Part shown: positions 36,834-47,140 of the stretch, piece after piece | How the letters are laid out: each line of letters starts with the position of its first letter | How positions within the stretch are numbered: the stretch's first letter is position 1 | NCBI RefSeq assembly: GCF_001890385.1 | Contig: NZ_CP018221.1 | Coordinates: 2,467,501-2,531,500, forward strand | Direction: 5' to 3' | Source of the DNA: Tardibacter chloracetimidivorans | Lineage (GTDB): Bacteria; Pseudomonadota; Alphaproteobacteria; Sphingomonadales; Sphingomonadaceae | Length of the DNA stretch: 64,000 bases | Translations under genes and position numbers: made by a program | Notes under the pieces: model-generated | The model's input: only the letters and a program-made list of their open reading frames with translations | Database searches by the model: none | Told to the model about the DNA's origin: nothing

Positions 36834-37859
36834 TCAGCGCCCGCGCGCGGCGTGGCGCGACAGGGCGATCAGCGTTTCGGCCGCCAATATATCGCCTGCC
36901 GAGCCGCTTTGCTTGATGCGCCGCTCGGCGTCGTTGAGCGCCGAAATGGCGCGGGCGAGGGCCGGGCCGCGCCATCTTGTGAGCTGTCCGGAAAGGGCGG
37001 ACCGGTCCTTCCAGAAGACGGACTTGCCCTTGGCGGCGATAGCGCTTTCGACCGATTGTCCGGTTTCCACCTCGGCGCGAAGCTCAGCCAGCAGGTGAAG
37101 GCGGCGAAGCCCGCCCCGGATCAGGGGGATGCCAGCGATCCCGTCCAGCGCGGCATTGGCGATCTGCCGCTCCGCCTCGCCGGGCTGGCCGCCAAGAACG
37201 GCGTTGACCAGCGCGCCAAGGTCGCTCTCGCTATGGCCGGAGACGAGGGCTGTCACAACCGGCGGCTCCACGGACTTGGGATGCTCGGGCGAGGCGTCGA
37301 GATAGAGCGCAAGCTTGGCGATTTCGCCCGCCAGGATCGCGCGGTCGCCGGCCGCAGCGTCGGTCAGCGCCCGGATCGCGTCGCGCGAGGCGCGCAGCCC
37401 CTCGGCCTTCAGCAGCGCCTGCGCCTCCGTCTCGGCATCGCGGCCTTCCAGCGGATAGCTGGCGAAGTGAAGCGCGAGCGGCGACCCCTCCACCAGCTTC
37501 AGCAGCTTTGAGTCTTTCCGAAGCGCACCCGCATAGGCGAGGACCGGGTTTCCCGCAGCGGCGGACTCGAGCAGCGCCGACACCGCATCGACGGATTCGT
37601 CGCCGATGTTTGTGACGCGGATCAGCGAAGCAGCGCCGAACATCGAGGTGGCGGCCGCCTCGTCCGCGAGCCGGGCGGGGTCCGACTTCAGCTCGGCCGG
37701 TGCGATGTCGATATGCTCATGATCGGCCCCAAGCGCCTTTTCATAGCGTGCGCCGAGCGCGCGGGAGCCCGCCTCGTCCGGGCCGTGCAGAAGGAGCAGC
37801 CGGAGGGCGGGATCTGGCTTGTCGACCGCGCGGGCAATCTCGGCGCGGCCGGCTTTCAT
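36834..37859 (-). CDS. holA: DNA polymerase III delta subunit
   Basis: The 341-residue clamp-loader subunit has the N-terminal AAA-like core LRLLLLHGPDEAGSRALGARYEKAL, the ATSMFGAASLIRVTNIGDES segment and a C-terminal helical collar. It opens the beta clamp within the DnaX complex. It lies last in the leuS-lptE-holA series, overlapping lptE by 4 bases. Confidence 0.93.
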   Translation of the reverse strand: MKAGRAEIARAVDKPDPALRLLLLHGPDEAGSRALGARYEKALGADHEHIDIAPAELKSDPARLADEAAATSMFGAASLIRVTNIGDESVDAVSALLESAAAGNPVLAYAGALRKDSKLLKLVEGSPLALHFASYPLEGRDAETEAQALLKAEGLRASRDAIRALTDAAAGDRAILAGEIAKLALYLDASPEHPKSVEPPVVTALVSGHSESDLGALVNAVLGGQPGEAERQIANAALDGIAGIPLIRGGLRRLHLLAELRAEVETGQSVESAIAAKGKSVFWKDRSALSGQLTRWRGPALARAISALNDAERRIKQSGSAGDILAAETLIALSRHAARGR

Positions 37860-38350
37860 GGCTTGCGGTTGCGGATGTAGAGCGCGACGCGGGTGGAGAT
37901 CTGGTCGGCGATGTCCTCCGACAGCCGTTCCAGCGCCGTCTGCTCGGCGGCGATCGTGGCATATTCGGAGGTGGTGACGTCTATGCCTGCATCGCTGGCG
38001 GCGGCCGCATCGAGCAGCACCTGGCCATTGTCGGCCGAAACCAGCCGATAGCGCGCGCGCAGCGTGCGGCGCTCGCGCGTGATCGCATCGTCCAGCCGAA
38101 TGCCGAAACCCTCGATCTGGTCATCCAGCTCCACCTCGATGCGATAGCTGGCCGTACCCTCCGGCGTGCCGAGCCTGTCGATCAGGGCCTGGCGCACCAG
38201 CCAGCCGGAGCGGTTCTCGATCGGCGCGACGTCCACGTTGCGGAGTGCGGCCGCGACCGCGCCGGAACCGCCGCCGGCATAGATGGGGCTCAGCTGGCAA
38301 CCCGAAAGCGCGCAGAGGGCGGCAAGGGCAAGGACGGCGCGCCCGATCAT
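37856..38350 (-). CDS. lptE: LPS-assembly lipoprotein LptE
   Basis: The 164-residue outer-membrane lipoprotein has a signal ending ALSGC (Cys18). It matches the LptE family through [29 protein letters not shown] and a C-terminal helix [14 protein letters not shown]. LptE plugs LptD in the outer membrane for LPS (or, in sphingomonads, possibly glycosphingolipid-containing outer leaflet) assembly. The leuS-lptE-holA order is conserved in many proteobacteria. Confidence 0.92.
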   Translation of the reverse strand: MIGRAVLALAALCALSGCQLSPIYAGGGSGAVAAALRNVDVAPIENRSGWLVRQALIDRLGTPEGTASYRIEVELDDQIEGFGIRLDDAITRERRTLRARYRLVSADNGQVLLDAAAASDAGIDVTTSEYATIAAEQTALERLSEDIADQISTRVALYIRNRKP

Positions 38351-40863
38351 GCGACGAGGTTCACCAGCCGGTCGGGAACGACGATGATCTTTTTCGGAGA
38401 CGCCCCGGCAAGCACGCCCTGGATCTTTTCCGACGAAAGCGCGAGCGCCTCTATATCGGCCTTCGGCGCGCCCTTAGGCGCGATCAGCGTGTCGCGCAGC
38501 TTGCCGTTGACCTGAATGGCGATGGTGACGCTGTCATCCACGAGCAGCGCGGGGTCCGCCTCCGGCCAGGGCGCATCGGCGACCAGCCCTTCGCGGCCAA
38601 GCCTGGCCCATGCTTCCTCCGCCAAATGCGGCATCATCGGCGCGACGAGGCGGACGATGGTGTCCACCGCCGTGTGGCGCGAGGCGGAGGGCTTCGCCTT
38701 CTCGACGGCGTTGACCAGCTCATAGAGCTTGGCGACGGCCTTGTTGAACTGAAGCGCGTCGACGTCCTCGCCAACGCCCGCGATGGTCTTGTGCAGCTTG
38801 CGGTCGAGATCGGCGTCGCCGCCATCGGCCGGGGCGGTGCCGTCCACCAGCCGCCAGACACGCTGGACGAAGCGCCATGCGCCTTCGATGCCAGCCTCCG
38901 ACCAGGCGAGATCGCGCTCGGGCGGGCTGTCCGAAAGCATGAACCAGCGCACCGCATCCGCGCCATATTGGTCGATGATCGGCGAGGGATCGATGACGTT
39001 CTTCTTCGATTTGGACATCTTCTCGACGCGGCCCGCAGATGCGGGCGCGCCGGTGGCGATCTCGACCAGCTGGCCGTCGCGCTTTTCGACATCATCGGGC
39101 GAAAGCCATTGGCCTTCGGCGGATTTGTACGTCTCGTGCGTCACCATGCCCTGGGTGAACAGCCCGGTGAACGGCTCGGCCACGTCCAGCATGCCGATAT
39201 GGCGAAGCGCGCGCGTCCAGAAGCGGGCGTAGAGCAGGTGCAGGATCGCATGTTCGACGCCGCCGATATATTGCGCGACCGGCAGCCATTGCTCGGCCAC
39301 CTTCTTGTCGAACGGCTTGTCGCCCGGCTGGCTGGCGAAGCGGATGAAATACCAGCTTGAATCGACGAAGGTGTCGAGCGTGTCGGTCTCGCGCCGCGCG
39401 GGCTTTCCGCATTGCGGGCATTCGACATGCTTCCACGAGGGGTGGCGGTCCAGCGGATTGCCCGGAACGTCGAAGGTGACATCCTCGGGCAGCAAGACCG
39501 GAAGCTGCTTCCTGGGCACCGGAACGACGCCGCAGACCTCGCAGTGGATGATCGGGATGGGCGTTCCCCAATAGCGCTGGCGCGACACGCCCCAGTCGCG
39601 CAGCCGCCAGACGGTGGTGCCCTGGCCCCAGCCTTCGGATTCGGCGCGGGCGATCACGGCCTTCTTCGCGTCCTCGATCGAGAGGCCGTCGATGAAGCCT
39701 GAATTGATGAGCCTGCCGGGGCCGGTATAGGCCTCGTCCCCGACCGGGGCTTCGGGATCGTCGCCCCCAGCCACGACACGCTTGACGGGAAGCGCGTATT
39801 TGCGGGCGAAATCAAGGTCGCGCTGGTCGTGCGCCGGACAGCCGAACACGGCACCCGTACCATAATCCATCAGCACGAAATTGGCGACGAACAGCGGCAG
39901 TTTCCAGTCCGGATCGAGCGGATGAACGACGCTGAGGCCGGTGTCGAAGCCCTTTTTCTCGGCGGTTTCGATGTCCGCCGCGGCGGTGCCGGTGGCGCGG
40001 CAATCTGCGATGAAACCGCCAAGCGCTTCATTGTCGCGGGCCAGCGCCTCCGCCAGCGGATGATCGGGCGAGATCGCGGCGAAGCTCGCGCCGAACAGCG
40101 TGTCCGGCCGGGTGGTGAACACCTCGAACCCGTCGAAACCGGCGGCAGGCTGGGCGAGGCGGAAACGGAAGCGAAGGCCCTGGCTTTTGCCGATCCAGTT
40201 TTCCTGCATCAGCTTGACCTTTTCGGGCCATGCCTCCAGCGCATCGAGGCCGTCCAGAAGCTCGTCCGCGAAGTCGGTGATCTTCAGGAACCACTGGTTC
40301 AATTTGCGCCGCTCGACCAGCGCGCCCGACCGCCAGCCGCGTCCGTCGATCACCTGTTCATTGGCGAGCACCGTGTGGTCGACCGGGTCCCAGTTGACCG
40401 AGCTTTCCTTGCGATAGACGAGACCCGCTGCGTAAAGATCGAGGAACAGCGCCTGTTCCTGCCCGTAATAATCGGGCTCGCAGGTGGCCAGTTCGCGCGA
40501 CCAGTCGAGCGCGAAGCCAAGTCCCTTCAACTGGTCGCGCATCGTCGCGATGTTGGCGCGGGTCCAGCTTCCGGGATGCACCTTCTTTTCAAACGCCGCA
40601 TTTTCGGCGGGCATGCCGAAGGCGTCCCAGCCCATCGGGTGCAGCACCTCATAGCCCTTTGCCCGCCGGTAGCGCGCGATGACGTCGCCCATGGTGTAGT
40701 TGCGAACATGCCCCATGTGGATGCGCCCCGAAGGATAGGGAAACATCTCAAGCACATAGGTGCGGGGCTTTGCCGAACTGTCGTCGGCCACGAAGGTGCG
40801 GCTTTCTTCCCACACGCGCTGCCAGCGGGTGTCGGAAGCCTTTGGATTGAAACGGGCGTTCAA
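38347..40863 (-). CDS. leuS: Leucyl-tRNA synthetase
   Basis: The 838-residue class I synthetase has [21 protein letters not shown] (HIGH motif HMGH), a CP1 editing domain, a zinc-like CEVCG...CPQCG pair, and the KMSKSKKN motif. No ATG is available near the N-terminus. TTG at 40861-40863 gives the family start [19 protein letters not shown] and is chosen; the upstream frame runs into the next gene. The stop overlaps lptE by 4 bases. Confidence 0.95.
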   Translation of the reverse strand: MNARFNPKASDTRWQRVWEESRTFVADDSSAKPRTYVLEMFPYPSGRIHMGHVRNYTMGDVIARYRRAKGYEVLHPMGWDAFGMPAENAAFEKKVHPGSWTRANIATMRDQLKGLGFALDWSRELATCEPDYYGQEQALFLDLYAAGLVYRKESSVNWDPVDHTVLANEQVIDGRGWRSGALVERRKLNQWFLKITDFADELLDGLDALEAWPEKVKLMQENWIGKSQGLRFRFRLAQPAAGFDGFEVFTTRPDTLFGASFAAISPDHPLAEALARDNEALGGFIADCRATGTAAADIETAEKKGFDTGLSVVHPLDPDWKLPLFVANFVLMDYGTGAVFGCPAHDQRDLDFARKYALPVKRVVAGGDDPEAPVGDEAYTGPGRLINSGFIDGLSIEDAKKAVIARAESEGWGQGTTVWRLRDWGVSRQRYWGTPIPIIHCEVCGVVPVPRKQLPVLLPEDVTFDVPGNPLDRHPSWKHVECPQCGKPARRETDTLDTFVDSSWYFIRFASQPGDKPFDKKVAEQWLPVAQYIGGVEHAILHLLYARFWTRALRHIGMLDVAEPFTGLFTQGMVTHETYKSAEGQWLSPDDVEKRDGQLVEIATGAPASAGRVEKMSKSKKNVIDPSPIIDQYGADAVRWFMLSDSPPERDLAWSEAGIEGAWRFVQRVWRLVDGTAPADGGDADLDRKLHKTIAGVGEDVDALQFNKAVAKLYELVNAVEKAKPSASRHTAVDTIVRLVAPMMPHLAEEAWARLGREGLVADAPWPEADPALLVDDSVTIAIQVNGKLRDTLIAPKGAPKADIEALALSSEKIQGVLAGASPKKIIVVPDRLVNLVA

Positions 40864-40888
40864 GGGACTGTTCTTGGCTGGTGGATTG

Positions 40889-41314
40889 TCAGAGGGCGGC
40901 GCGCCGCAGGTCGCGGGCCTTGGCGAGGATCGCTTCCTCCAGCCGCTGGACGGTACCGGCGCGCAGTTCCGCGTCAAGCCACTGGCCGTTCGAATAGACC
41001 TGCCGCGAGGCGGCGACGCGCAGCGCATCGGCGCGCAGATCCTTGTCGAGGATCGAGACGGTGACCTTCACCCGCTCCGTCGGAGCGGCGGGATTGGCGT
41101 ACCAGTCGCTGATGATGACGCCGCTGTTCGCATCCGCCTGGGCTAGCGGCATAAACGAGATGGTGTCGAGCGCGGCCCGCCATAGATAGGCGTTGACACC
41201 GATGGTCGTTACCCGCGACGCGGCGATATCGGCCTTCGGACGTTCCTTGCCGCCACCGCAGGACGCGAGCGCCACCGCCATTGCCAGGCCGACCGAGATT
41301 CTTGTTAGCGACAT
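40889..41314 (-). CDS. DUF3576 family lipoprotein
   Basis: The 141-residue protein has a lipoprotein signal with lipobox LASC (Cys19). The mature part has [36 protein letters not shown], the DUF3576 signature, and a C-terminal [15 protein letters not shown]. It is outer-membrane or periplasmic and its function is unknown. It lies immediately upstream of leuS, a conserved alphaproteobacterial arrangement. Confidence 0.87.
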   Translation of the reverse strand: MSLTRISVGLAMAVALASCGGGKERPKADIAASRVTTIGVNAYLWRAALDTISFMPLAQADANSGVIISDWYANPAAPTERVKVTVSILDKDLRADALRVAASRQVYSNGQWLDAELRAGTVQRLEEAILAKARDLRRAAL

Positions 41315-41552
41315 GAATGGACCTTCCGAACGGGCCTGAAGCCCCTTACCACCCTTTGAAACCGCGCCGTTATAGGAGCCGCCGCGCGAAGCGCAAAGGA
41401 TAAGGTGATCTGTTCCGGCGGCCCATGTCCGCGCAGCGGCGCGCGGCTGTGTGTGATTCCCGCAACAAGCGTTGAATCTCTTGGACAAGGGGTGGTGATT
41501 CGGTCTTTTCGCGTGATATTGGACCAAGTCTTGGGATGGGAGTGTTGGATTC

Positions 41553-42260
41553 GTGCGTTTTCAGACGCCTTTGAGGATATTGGTGACGGCAGGCGCGCTT
41601 GTTGCGACGCTTCCGCTTGCCCTGTCCGCGGCTGACGCGCAGCCTAGGCCGAAGAAGAAGCCGCCCGTCACCCTGTCTACCGCTGCGCCGGGGACGCTGG
41701 GCTTCACGCCTTCGGTCGCTGACCCCAAGCTCGCCGCCACGCTTTCACGCGGGACGGGCGAGGAAAAGATGTTCCGTTTCACGCCTGCCGGATCGCCGGG
41801 ATCGAAAAAGTCGGTCACGGTTGCGTTGCGTTCGCGCGGCGTCTCCAAGGCCGAGGCCGCCAAGACGATGGTGGCAGGAACGGAAGCTATCGCGCCATCC
41901 GCCTATAATCTGGGCGTGAGCATCGGCTGGAGTCGTTTCGCTCTGTCAGGCGGGATCGCCAAGGTGGACGCCGGGCTTGCGCCGTTCGGGCGGGAATCGG
42001 TCGATGTCGGCGTGTCCTATCTGGGCCGCAACTGGAGCGGCACCCTGCAGCTTGGCGCGGATCATGAGAATGACGAGGCCGCGCCGGCGATCGGTCGCGA
42101 GCGCAGCTATTCCGTCGATCTGGGCGGCGCTTATTCGGTGTCGCGCAACCTCTCGCTTTCAGGCGGCGTCCGTCTGAAGCGCGACGAGGCGGAGGGCCTG
42201 ACCTTCGACGGCCGCCGCGATTCGCAGGCGGTTTACGTCGGGACCAGCTTCAGCTTCTGA
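41553..42260 (+). CDS. Porin-like outer-membrane beta-barrel protein
   Basis: The 235-residue exported protein has a signal peptide (to about ADAQ). A basic PRPKKKPPV stretch and a beta-rich C-terminal half follow, with alternating strands such as NLGVSIGWSRFALSGGIA and SVDLGGAYSVSRNLSLSGGVRLK. It ends in phenylalanine (GTSFSF), a sorting signal for outer-membrane barrels. It is smaller than classical porins. The start is GTG at 41553. The 238 bases before it contain no gene and must hold two divergent promoters. Confidence 0.75.
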   Translation: MRFQTPLRILVTAGALVATLPLALSAADAQPRPKKKPPVTLSTAAPGTLGFTPSVADPKLAATLSRGTGEEKMFRFTPAGSPGSKKSVTVALRSRGVSKAEAAKTMVAGTEAIAPSAYNLGVSIGWSRFALSGGIAKVDAGLAPFGRESVDVGVSYLGRNWSGTLQLGADHENDEAAPAIGRERSYSVDLGGAYSVSRNLSLSGGVRLKRDEAEGLTFDGRRDSQAVYVGTSFSF

Positions 42261-42293
42261 TCCATTCGCTGCCAGCGCAGTTCCCTGCGATTT

Positions 42294-42839
42294 TCACTTC
42301 AGCCAGTCGTCGATAGCGGCATAGCCATAAGCGCCCAGCCGCTTCAGGCTGCGCCACTTGCTTGACGTCATGCCGCCAAGCGCGACGACCGGCATCCGGG
42401 CGCTGCGGGCGAGCAGGCCGAAGCGGATGCGCCCGAGTGGCCCTGCGTCGGGGTGGGACCGGGTGGCGAAAACGGGCGAAAGGAAGACGAGATCGGCCTT
42501 TGCGCGGATCGCCGCGCCAAGCTCCGCCGGGTCGTGAACGGCCATGCCGTGAATGAGAGAGCGATTGCGCCGCCGCTCCGGGCCGTGCCACCCATCGGCC
42601 TTCCAGCGCCTTGCCAGCCGTTCGGGGCCGCCGAGCAGAAGCACCAGCCGATTGCGTCGGGCGATTTTTCGCGCCGCCTCGAACAGCGCCCGCCGGTCGG
42701 CTGCGGCAAGGCTGTAGTTGCGCAGCACCACTCCGGCCTTTCCCTTCGGCAGACGGCGAATGGCGCGAAGGAGATCGTCACCCATGCGCTCATCGGTCAT
42801 CAGCCATAAGCGGGGCAGAGCGGGGTGGCGGCGGCGCAT
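42294..42839 (-). CDS. Thiamine-phosphate synthase family protein (ThiE/TenI-like)
   Basis: The 181-residue TIM-barrel protein is related to ThiE/TenI. It has LWLMTDERMGDDLLRAIRRLPKGKAGVVLRNY, SIHGMAVHDPAE-like and LVFLSPVFATRSHPDAGPLG segments, and a C-terminal VVALGGMTSSKWRSLKRLGAYGYAAID. ThiE joins the pyrimidine and thiazole parts of thiamine. The pyrophosphate-site residues look less conserved than in true ThiE, so a TenI-like or altered role is possible. The start is ATG at 42837-42839, divergent from yggS. Confidence 0.8.
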   Translation of the reverse strand: MRRRHPALPRLWLMTDERMGDDLLRAIRRLPKGKAGVVLRNYSLAAADRRALFEAARKIARRNRLVLLLGGPERLARRWKADGWHGPERRRNRSLIHGMAVHDPAELGAAIRAKADLVFLSPVFATRSHPDAGPLGRIRFGLLARSARMPVVALGGMTSSKWRSLKRLGAYGYAAIDDWLK

Positions 42840-42862
42840 GGCGGCCTTTATAGCAGCGCGCC

Positions 42863-43537
42863 ATGGACATTGAACAACAGGCGGCGGCAAGGCTTGCCGA
42901 AGTGCAGGCCCTGATCGCCCGCGCGGCGAAGACGGCGGACCGCGACCCGGCGGACGTAAAGCTCATCGCAATATCCAAGACGCACCCGGCGGACGCGATC
43001 CTCCCGCTGATCCACGCCGGTCAGCGTGTGTTCGGCGAGAACCGCGTGCAGGAGGCGCAGGCGAAATGGCCTGAGCTGAAGGCCGTCTATGCCGATGTTG
43101 AATTGCATCTGGTCGGGCAGCTTCAATCCAACAAGGCGGTAGACGCAGTCGAGCTGTTCGACGCCATCCATTCGGTCGACCGGCCGTCGCTGGTGGCGGC
43201 GCTCGCCCTGGCGATGGAAAAGACCGGCAGGCGTCCGGACTGCTTCATCCAGGCCAATATCGGCGACGAACTGCAAAAGGGCGGCTGCGCGGTGAAAGAC
43301 CTGCCCGCGCTTCTGGCGGAGGCGAACGCGGCCGCCCTGCCTGTGGTGGGGCTGATGGCCGTCCCCCCGGCGGAGATAGAGCCAGCGCCGTTTTTTGCGC
43401 TGCTCGCCAAGCTTGCCCGCGAACACGGGCTCGATCAGCTGTCGATGGGCATGTCCGGCGATTTCGAGACAGCCGTCTGGCTTGGCGCCACCCATGTGCG
43501 GATCGGATCGGCGCTGTTCGGCGAGCGACAGCGATAG
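42863..43537 (+). CDS. yggS: YggS family pyridoxal-phosphate homeostasis protein
   Basis: The 224-residue PLP-binding alanine racemase-fold protein carries its PLP lysine in LIAISKTHPADAI (about Lys36). It also has GENRVQEAQAKW, HLVGQLQSNKA, and the closing SMGMSGDFETAVWLGATHVRIG that binds phosphate. It controls free PLP levels and amino-acid balance. It ends 20 bases from the convergent ribA. Confidence 0.94.
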   Translation: MDIEQQAAARLAEVQALIARAAKTADRDPADVKLIAISKTHPADAILPLIHAGQRVFGENRVQEAQAKWPELKAVYADVELHLVGQLQSNKAVDAVELFDAIHSVDRPSLVAALALAMEKTGRRPDCFIQANIGDELQKGGCAVKDLPALLAEANAAALPVVGLMAVPPAEIEPAPFFALLAKLAREHGLDQLSMGMSGDFETAVWLGATHVRIGSALFGERQR

Positions 43538-43557
43538 GCTGCGTTTCAGCGCCGGGG

Positions 43558-44643
43558 CTATAGAATATGCCCGGTCCGATCGCGCTTGGTGGCTAGGTAA
43601 TGCGCGTTGTGCGGATTGGAGGGGAGGGCAAGCGACACCCGCTCCGCCACCTTGATACCGGCTGCCTGCAGCCCCTCCACCTTTTCCGGATTGTTTGAAA
43701 GCAGGCGCACGGTGTCGATGTTGAGCAGGTTCAGCATGCGCGCGGCGATGCGGAAATCGCGCTCGTCGATGGCAAAACCCAGCCGCAGATTGGCGTCGAC
43801 CGTATCGAACCCCTGATCCTGAAGTGCATAGGCGCGCAGCTTGTTCAAAAGCCCGATACCGCGCCCTTCCTGACGGAGATAGAGCAGGATGCCGCCGCCC
43901 GCTGCCGCCATCGCGTCGAGCGCTGCATGAAGCTGCGGCCCGCAATCGCATTTGAGCGAGCCGAGCACGTCGCCGGTGAGGCATTCCGAATGCAGGCGCA
44001 CAAGCGGCGTTGTGTCATGGGCAGGCGCGCCGCCCACCAGCAGCGCCAGATGCTCCCCCTGCTCCGGCACACCGCGAAAGGCGACCAGCATGCTCTTGTC
44101 GGACTGGGCGATCGGCAGATGCGCGCGCGAGACGATGCGCAGCCGGTCAGGCGCAACATAGGAGGCGACATCGCCGGGCGTCACATGCGGCGCTTCCCTG
44201 TCGTCCTTCACCGCCTCGCGGATGAACAGCGCGGGCAGCAGCCCCGCAAGCTTGGCAAGCTGGATCGCTGCATCCGCCGCATCGGCTGCGCCCACGTCGC
44301 GGGCGGCAAACGGCCCCTTCAACGGCCGGGTGAGGTCGAACACAGGATCGGCGAGCGCGACCGCGGCCGCCAGATCGAGCCATGGCACGCGCCCGATCCG
44401 CACCGGCCCCGACGCCGCCGCAAGCTGGTTCACCAGCTTGAGCGTGGCCGCGCGGGATGCGGTGATCAGGACATCAGCCGGAGCGGCGGCATCCAGCGCC
44501 GCAAGAGTATCGTCCTCGGCAAGCTCCACGGCCAGCACCGTGACCGCCGCTTTCCCGTCCCGGATCACCACCGGCTGGCCCCGCCGCAAGGCGTCGATCG
44601 CCCGGCTGACCTGCCGGCCGCTCCGCTCCGCGGGGCTCGCCAT
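43558..44643 (-). CDS. ribA: GTP cyclohydrolase II (with degenerate N-terminal RibB-like region)
   Basis: The 361-residue protein has a C-terminal GTP cyclohydrolase II domain, with VRLHSECLTGDVLGSLKCDCG (zinc cysteines), LYLRQEGRGIGLLNKLRAY, and NPEKVEGLQAAGI. This is the first step of riboflavin synthesis. The N-terminal 150 residues follow the fold pattern of DHBP synthase (RibB) but lack its acidic catalytic loop, so it probably provides only the RibA activity. It overlaps xthA by 1 base. Confidence 0.9.
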   Translation of the reverse strand: MASPAERSGRQVSRAIDALRRGQPVVIRDGKAAVTVLAVELAEDDTLAALDAAAPADVLITASRAATLKLVNQLAAASGPVRIGRVPWLDLAAAVALADPVFDLTRPLKGPFAARDVGAADAADAAIQLAKLAGLLPALFIREAVKDDREAPHVTPGDVASYVAPDRLRIVSRAHLPIAQSDKSMLVAFRGVPEQGEHLALLVGGAPAHDTTPLVRLHSECLTGDVLGSLKCDCGPQLHAALDAMAAAGGGILLYLRQEGRGIGLLNKLRAYALQDQGFDTVDANLRLGFAIDERDFRIAARMLNLLNIDTVRLLSNNPEKVEGLQAAGIKVAERVSLALPSNPHNAHYLATKRDRTGHIL

Positions 44644-45446
44644 CAGAAGGCGAACTCGGTGATGAGAGGGATGTGGTCCGATGGCTTCTGCCAGCTTCGC
44701 GACGCGCGGTGGACACGGTGCGACTTGGCGGCGCTCGCGATCTGCGGGCTGGCCCAGACGTGATCCAGCCGACGCCCGCGATCCGACGCCTGCCAGTCGC
44801 GCGCGCGATAGCTCCACCAGGTGAAAAGCTTTTCGGGGGCGGGAACGAACTGGCGACCAAGATCGATCCAGTCGTGGCTCTGGCGCAGCGCGGTCAGCAG
44901 GTCGACTTCCACCGGGGTGTGGCTGACAACATCGAGCAGCGCCTTGTGATTCCAGACGTCGCATTCCAGCGGCGCGATGTTGAAGTCGCCGAGAAGGACG
45001 GTCGGCTGGCGGAGCTTTTCCGACCAGCGCGTCATCCGCTCCAGAAACGCCAGCTTCTGCCGGAACTTGGGGTTGGCCTCGAGGTCGGGCGTCTCGCCCC
45101 CGGCGGGGATGTAGACGTTCTCGATCCGGATTCCGCAATCGAGCAGCGCGCCGACATGCCGCGCCTCGCCATTGTCCTGCCAGTCATGGGCGTGATCCTC
45201 GCGAATCGGCACCTTGCTCAGGATCGCCACGCCATGATGCATGGGCTGGCCATGGATGACGTGGAAATTATAGCCGAGCTGCCGGAAGAGGCCCGCCGGG
45301 AAGTCATTGTTTATGACCTTGGTTTCCTGAAGGCAGAGGACGTCGGGCTGCTCTTCGCGCAGGAAGCGCTCGACAAGCTCAAGCCGGAAGCGGACGGAGT
45401 TGATGTTCCAGGAGGCGATTTTCAGTTTCTTGGGCGTTGTAGACAT
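44643..45446 (-). CDS. xthA: Exodeoxyribonuclease III
   Basis: The 267-residue AP endonuclease/3'-exonuclease has KIASWNINSVRFRLELVERFL, DVLCLQETKV with catalytic Glu, GDFNIAPLECDVWN, and the closing SDHIPLI with catalytic Asp-His. It repairs abasic sites in DNA. It starts at ATG 45444-45446 and is followed directly by ribA. Confidence 0.95.
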   Translation of the reverse strand: MSTTPKKLKIASWNINSVRFRLELVERFLREEQPDVLCLQETKVINNDFPAGLFRQLGYNFHVIHGQPMHHGVAILSKVPIREDHAHDWQDNGEARHVGALLDCGIRIENVYIPAGGETPDLEANPKFRQKLAFLERMTRWSEKLRQPTVLLGDFNIAPLECDVWNHKALLDVVSHTPVEVDLLTALRQSHDWIDLGRQFVPAPEKLFTWWSYRARDWQASDRGRRLDHVWASPQIASAAKSHRVHRASRSWQKPSDHIPLITEFAF

Positions 45447-45555
45447 GGGGGCGATGTAGCGCCTTATCGGCGCGGGTCAAATAGCAGGGCCCGAAAACCA
45501 TATGGGCGGGACGCAGCTGTCCTGCCCGTACGGAGCGCGCCCGGCCTGCGCTTGT

Positions 45556-46416
45556 TCAGGCGCGCGCGTTCACCAGCCAGGCCTTGGCCCCCATGCGAAC
45601 GCCGTCACCGTCGCTGTGGCGCTCGAACAGTTCGACCAGGCTCCCGAGAATGGCTGCGTGTGCTTCCGCGCTGCTCGAGCCGATGAGGTCGCCGATCTGC
45701 ATTCCGTCGAGCACGAATTGCGCGGCGCTTGCCGGATCGCTGCCGGGGCCGCCGACGCGCAGATTCCCGCTCCAGGTGTCGAACGCGATGCCGGTGAAGC
45801 CCGCGCTTTGGAGAAGGTCGGTCACATAATCCTGCTCGCCGAGCGCGAACGGTCCGGGCGCGCGCGGTTCCGGGGCCGGCAGGTCGATATGCGCGCCGAT
45901 GATGGACATGACGCTGCGCTGCCAGGGATTTTCGGCGATGGGCGCCCATGTCGCGATGTCGAGCCGCCCGCCATCGCGCAGCATCCTGCGCAGATTGGCG
46001 AAAGCGGGATAGGGCTGGGGGAAGAACATCAGGCCGAAGCGCGAGAACAGCCGGTCGAACGGCGCTTCCACCGGCATTGCCGTTGCGGCGTCGCCCTGCT
46101 CGAAGCGGATTTGGGCAAGCCCGGCGCGCTGCGCCCGATCGCTGGCCGCGGCCACGAGGTCGGGCGATATGTCAAGGCCAAGCGCGAGGCCGCTGTCCCC
46201 CACTGCTGCGGCGATCTGCCTCGTCGTCCAGCCTCCGCCGCAGCCGACGTCGACCACCCGCTCGCCGGGGGCATAGCCGGCCTGGGCAAGAAGCGCCTGT
46301 CCGAGCGGCTCGATCATGCTCTCGAACCGGTCGAGTTGGGCCAGCCAGCGGGCGCCCGCGTCGCCTGCCCAATCGTGCGCGGCCAGCCCGCCCTTATCCC
46401 TGCCGGCTTCGGTCAT
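45556..46416 (-). CDS. Class I SAM-dependent methyltransferase
   Basis: The 286-residue protein has motif I VVDVGCGGGWTTRQIA (near residue 55). GLDISPDLV and FDRLFSRFGLMFFPQP follow, as in the UbiE/COQ5-like Methyltransf_25 group. The substrate is unknown. The start at 46416 is chosen because GGGAGG lies 7 bases upstream; an ATG five codons earlier is less supported. It is divergent from dps. Confidence 0.87.
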   Translation of the reverse strand: MTEAGRDKGGLAAHDWAGDAGARWLAQLDRFESMIEPLGQALLAQAGYAPGERVVDVGCGGGWTTRQIAAAVGDSGLALGLDISPDLVAAASDRAQRAGLAQIRFEQGDAATAMPVEAPFDRLFSRFGLMFFPQPYPAFANLRRMLRDGGRLDIATWAPIAENPWQRSVMSIIGAHIDLPAPEPRAPGPFALGEQDYVTDLLQSAGFTGIAFDTWSGNLRVGGPGSDPASAAQFVLDGMQIGDLIGSSSAEAHAAILGSLVELFERHSDGDGVRMGAKAWLVNARA

Positions 46417-46601
46417 CGAAATCCCTCCCATTGGCGTTGCAGACGGAATCAGCGCCCGATCGCCGCTCTTGTAAAGTCTGGCGCGCAGCGCTCGGCCGCT
46501 TGTCCTGCCCGACGCTGACTGGGTATAACCACTGGCATCAAGCCCGAGCGACGCTGAACGATTCGGCTCCAATCCCGACTGTTACCGAGAAGGATAGCTC
46601 C

Positions 46602-47081
46602 ATGACGAGACAAGTGAATATCGGAATCGGCGAAGAGGATCGGGTTGCGATCTCCGAAGGGCTCAGCCGCCTGCTGGCGGACACCTACACGCTCTATCTC
46701 ACCTCGCACAATTTCCATTGGAACGTGACGGGGCCGATGTTCAACAGCCTGCACCTGATGTTCATGACCCAATATACCGAGCTTTGGAACGCGGTCGATC
46801 CGATCGCCGAGCGCATCCGCTCGCTGGGGCAGCCCGCGCCCGGCTCCTATGCGCAGTTTGCCAAGCTCAGTTCGCTGCCCGATGTCCCCGAAGTTCCGCC
46901 CAAGGCGCTTGAGATGGTGGACGTCCTCGCAAAGGGGCATGAGGCGACGGCGCGCACGGCGCGCGCGCTGTTCCCGCTTGTCGAGAAGGCGAATGACGAG
47001 CCTTCGGCCGATCTGCTGACGCAACGCATCGGCGTGCATGAGCAAGCCGCCTGGATGCTGCGCGCCCTGCTCGAAGAATAG
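46602..47081 (+). CDS. dps: Dps/ferritin-like iron-storage and DNA-protection protein
   Basis: The 159-residue protein has the Dps ferroxidase motif HNFHWNVTGPMFNSLHLMFM and ELWNAVDPIAERIRSLG, giving the H..H..D..E ligands at the dimer interface. Dps dodecamers oxidise and store iron and protect DNA from peroxide. The start ATG follows GAGAAGGATAG. Oxidative-stress control is likely, but no OxyR or IscR site was recognised. Confidence 0.93.
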   Translation: MTRQVNIGIGEEDRVAISEGLSRLLADTYTLYLTSHNFHWNVTGPMFNSLHLMFMTQYTELWNAVDPIAERIRSLGQPAPGSYAQFAKLSSLPDVPEVPPKALEMVDVLAKGHEATARTARALFPLVEKANDEPSADLLTQRIGVHEQAAWMLRALLEE

Positions 47082-47140
47082 AGCGGGGCCGCTGTCGAGA
47101 TGAATGTGTGCCACGGCGGCCCGGAGAGTTCAGCTTCAGG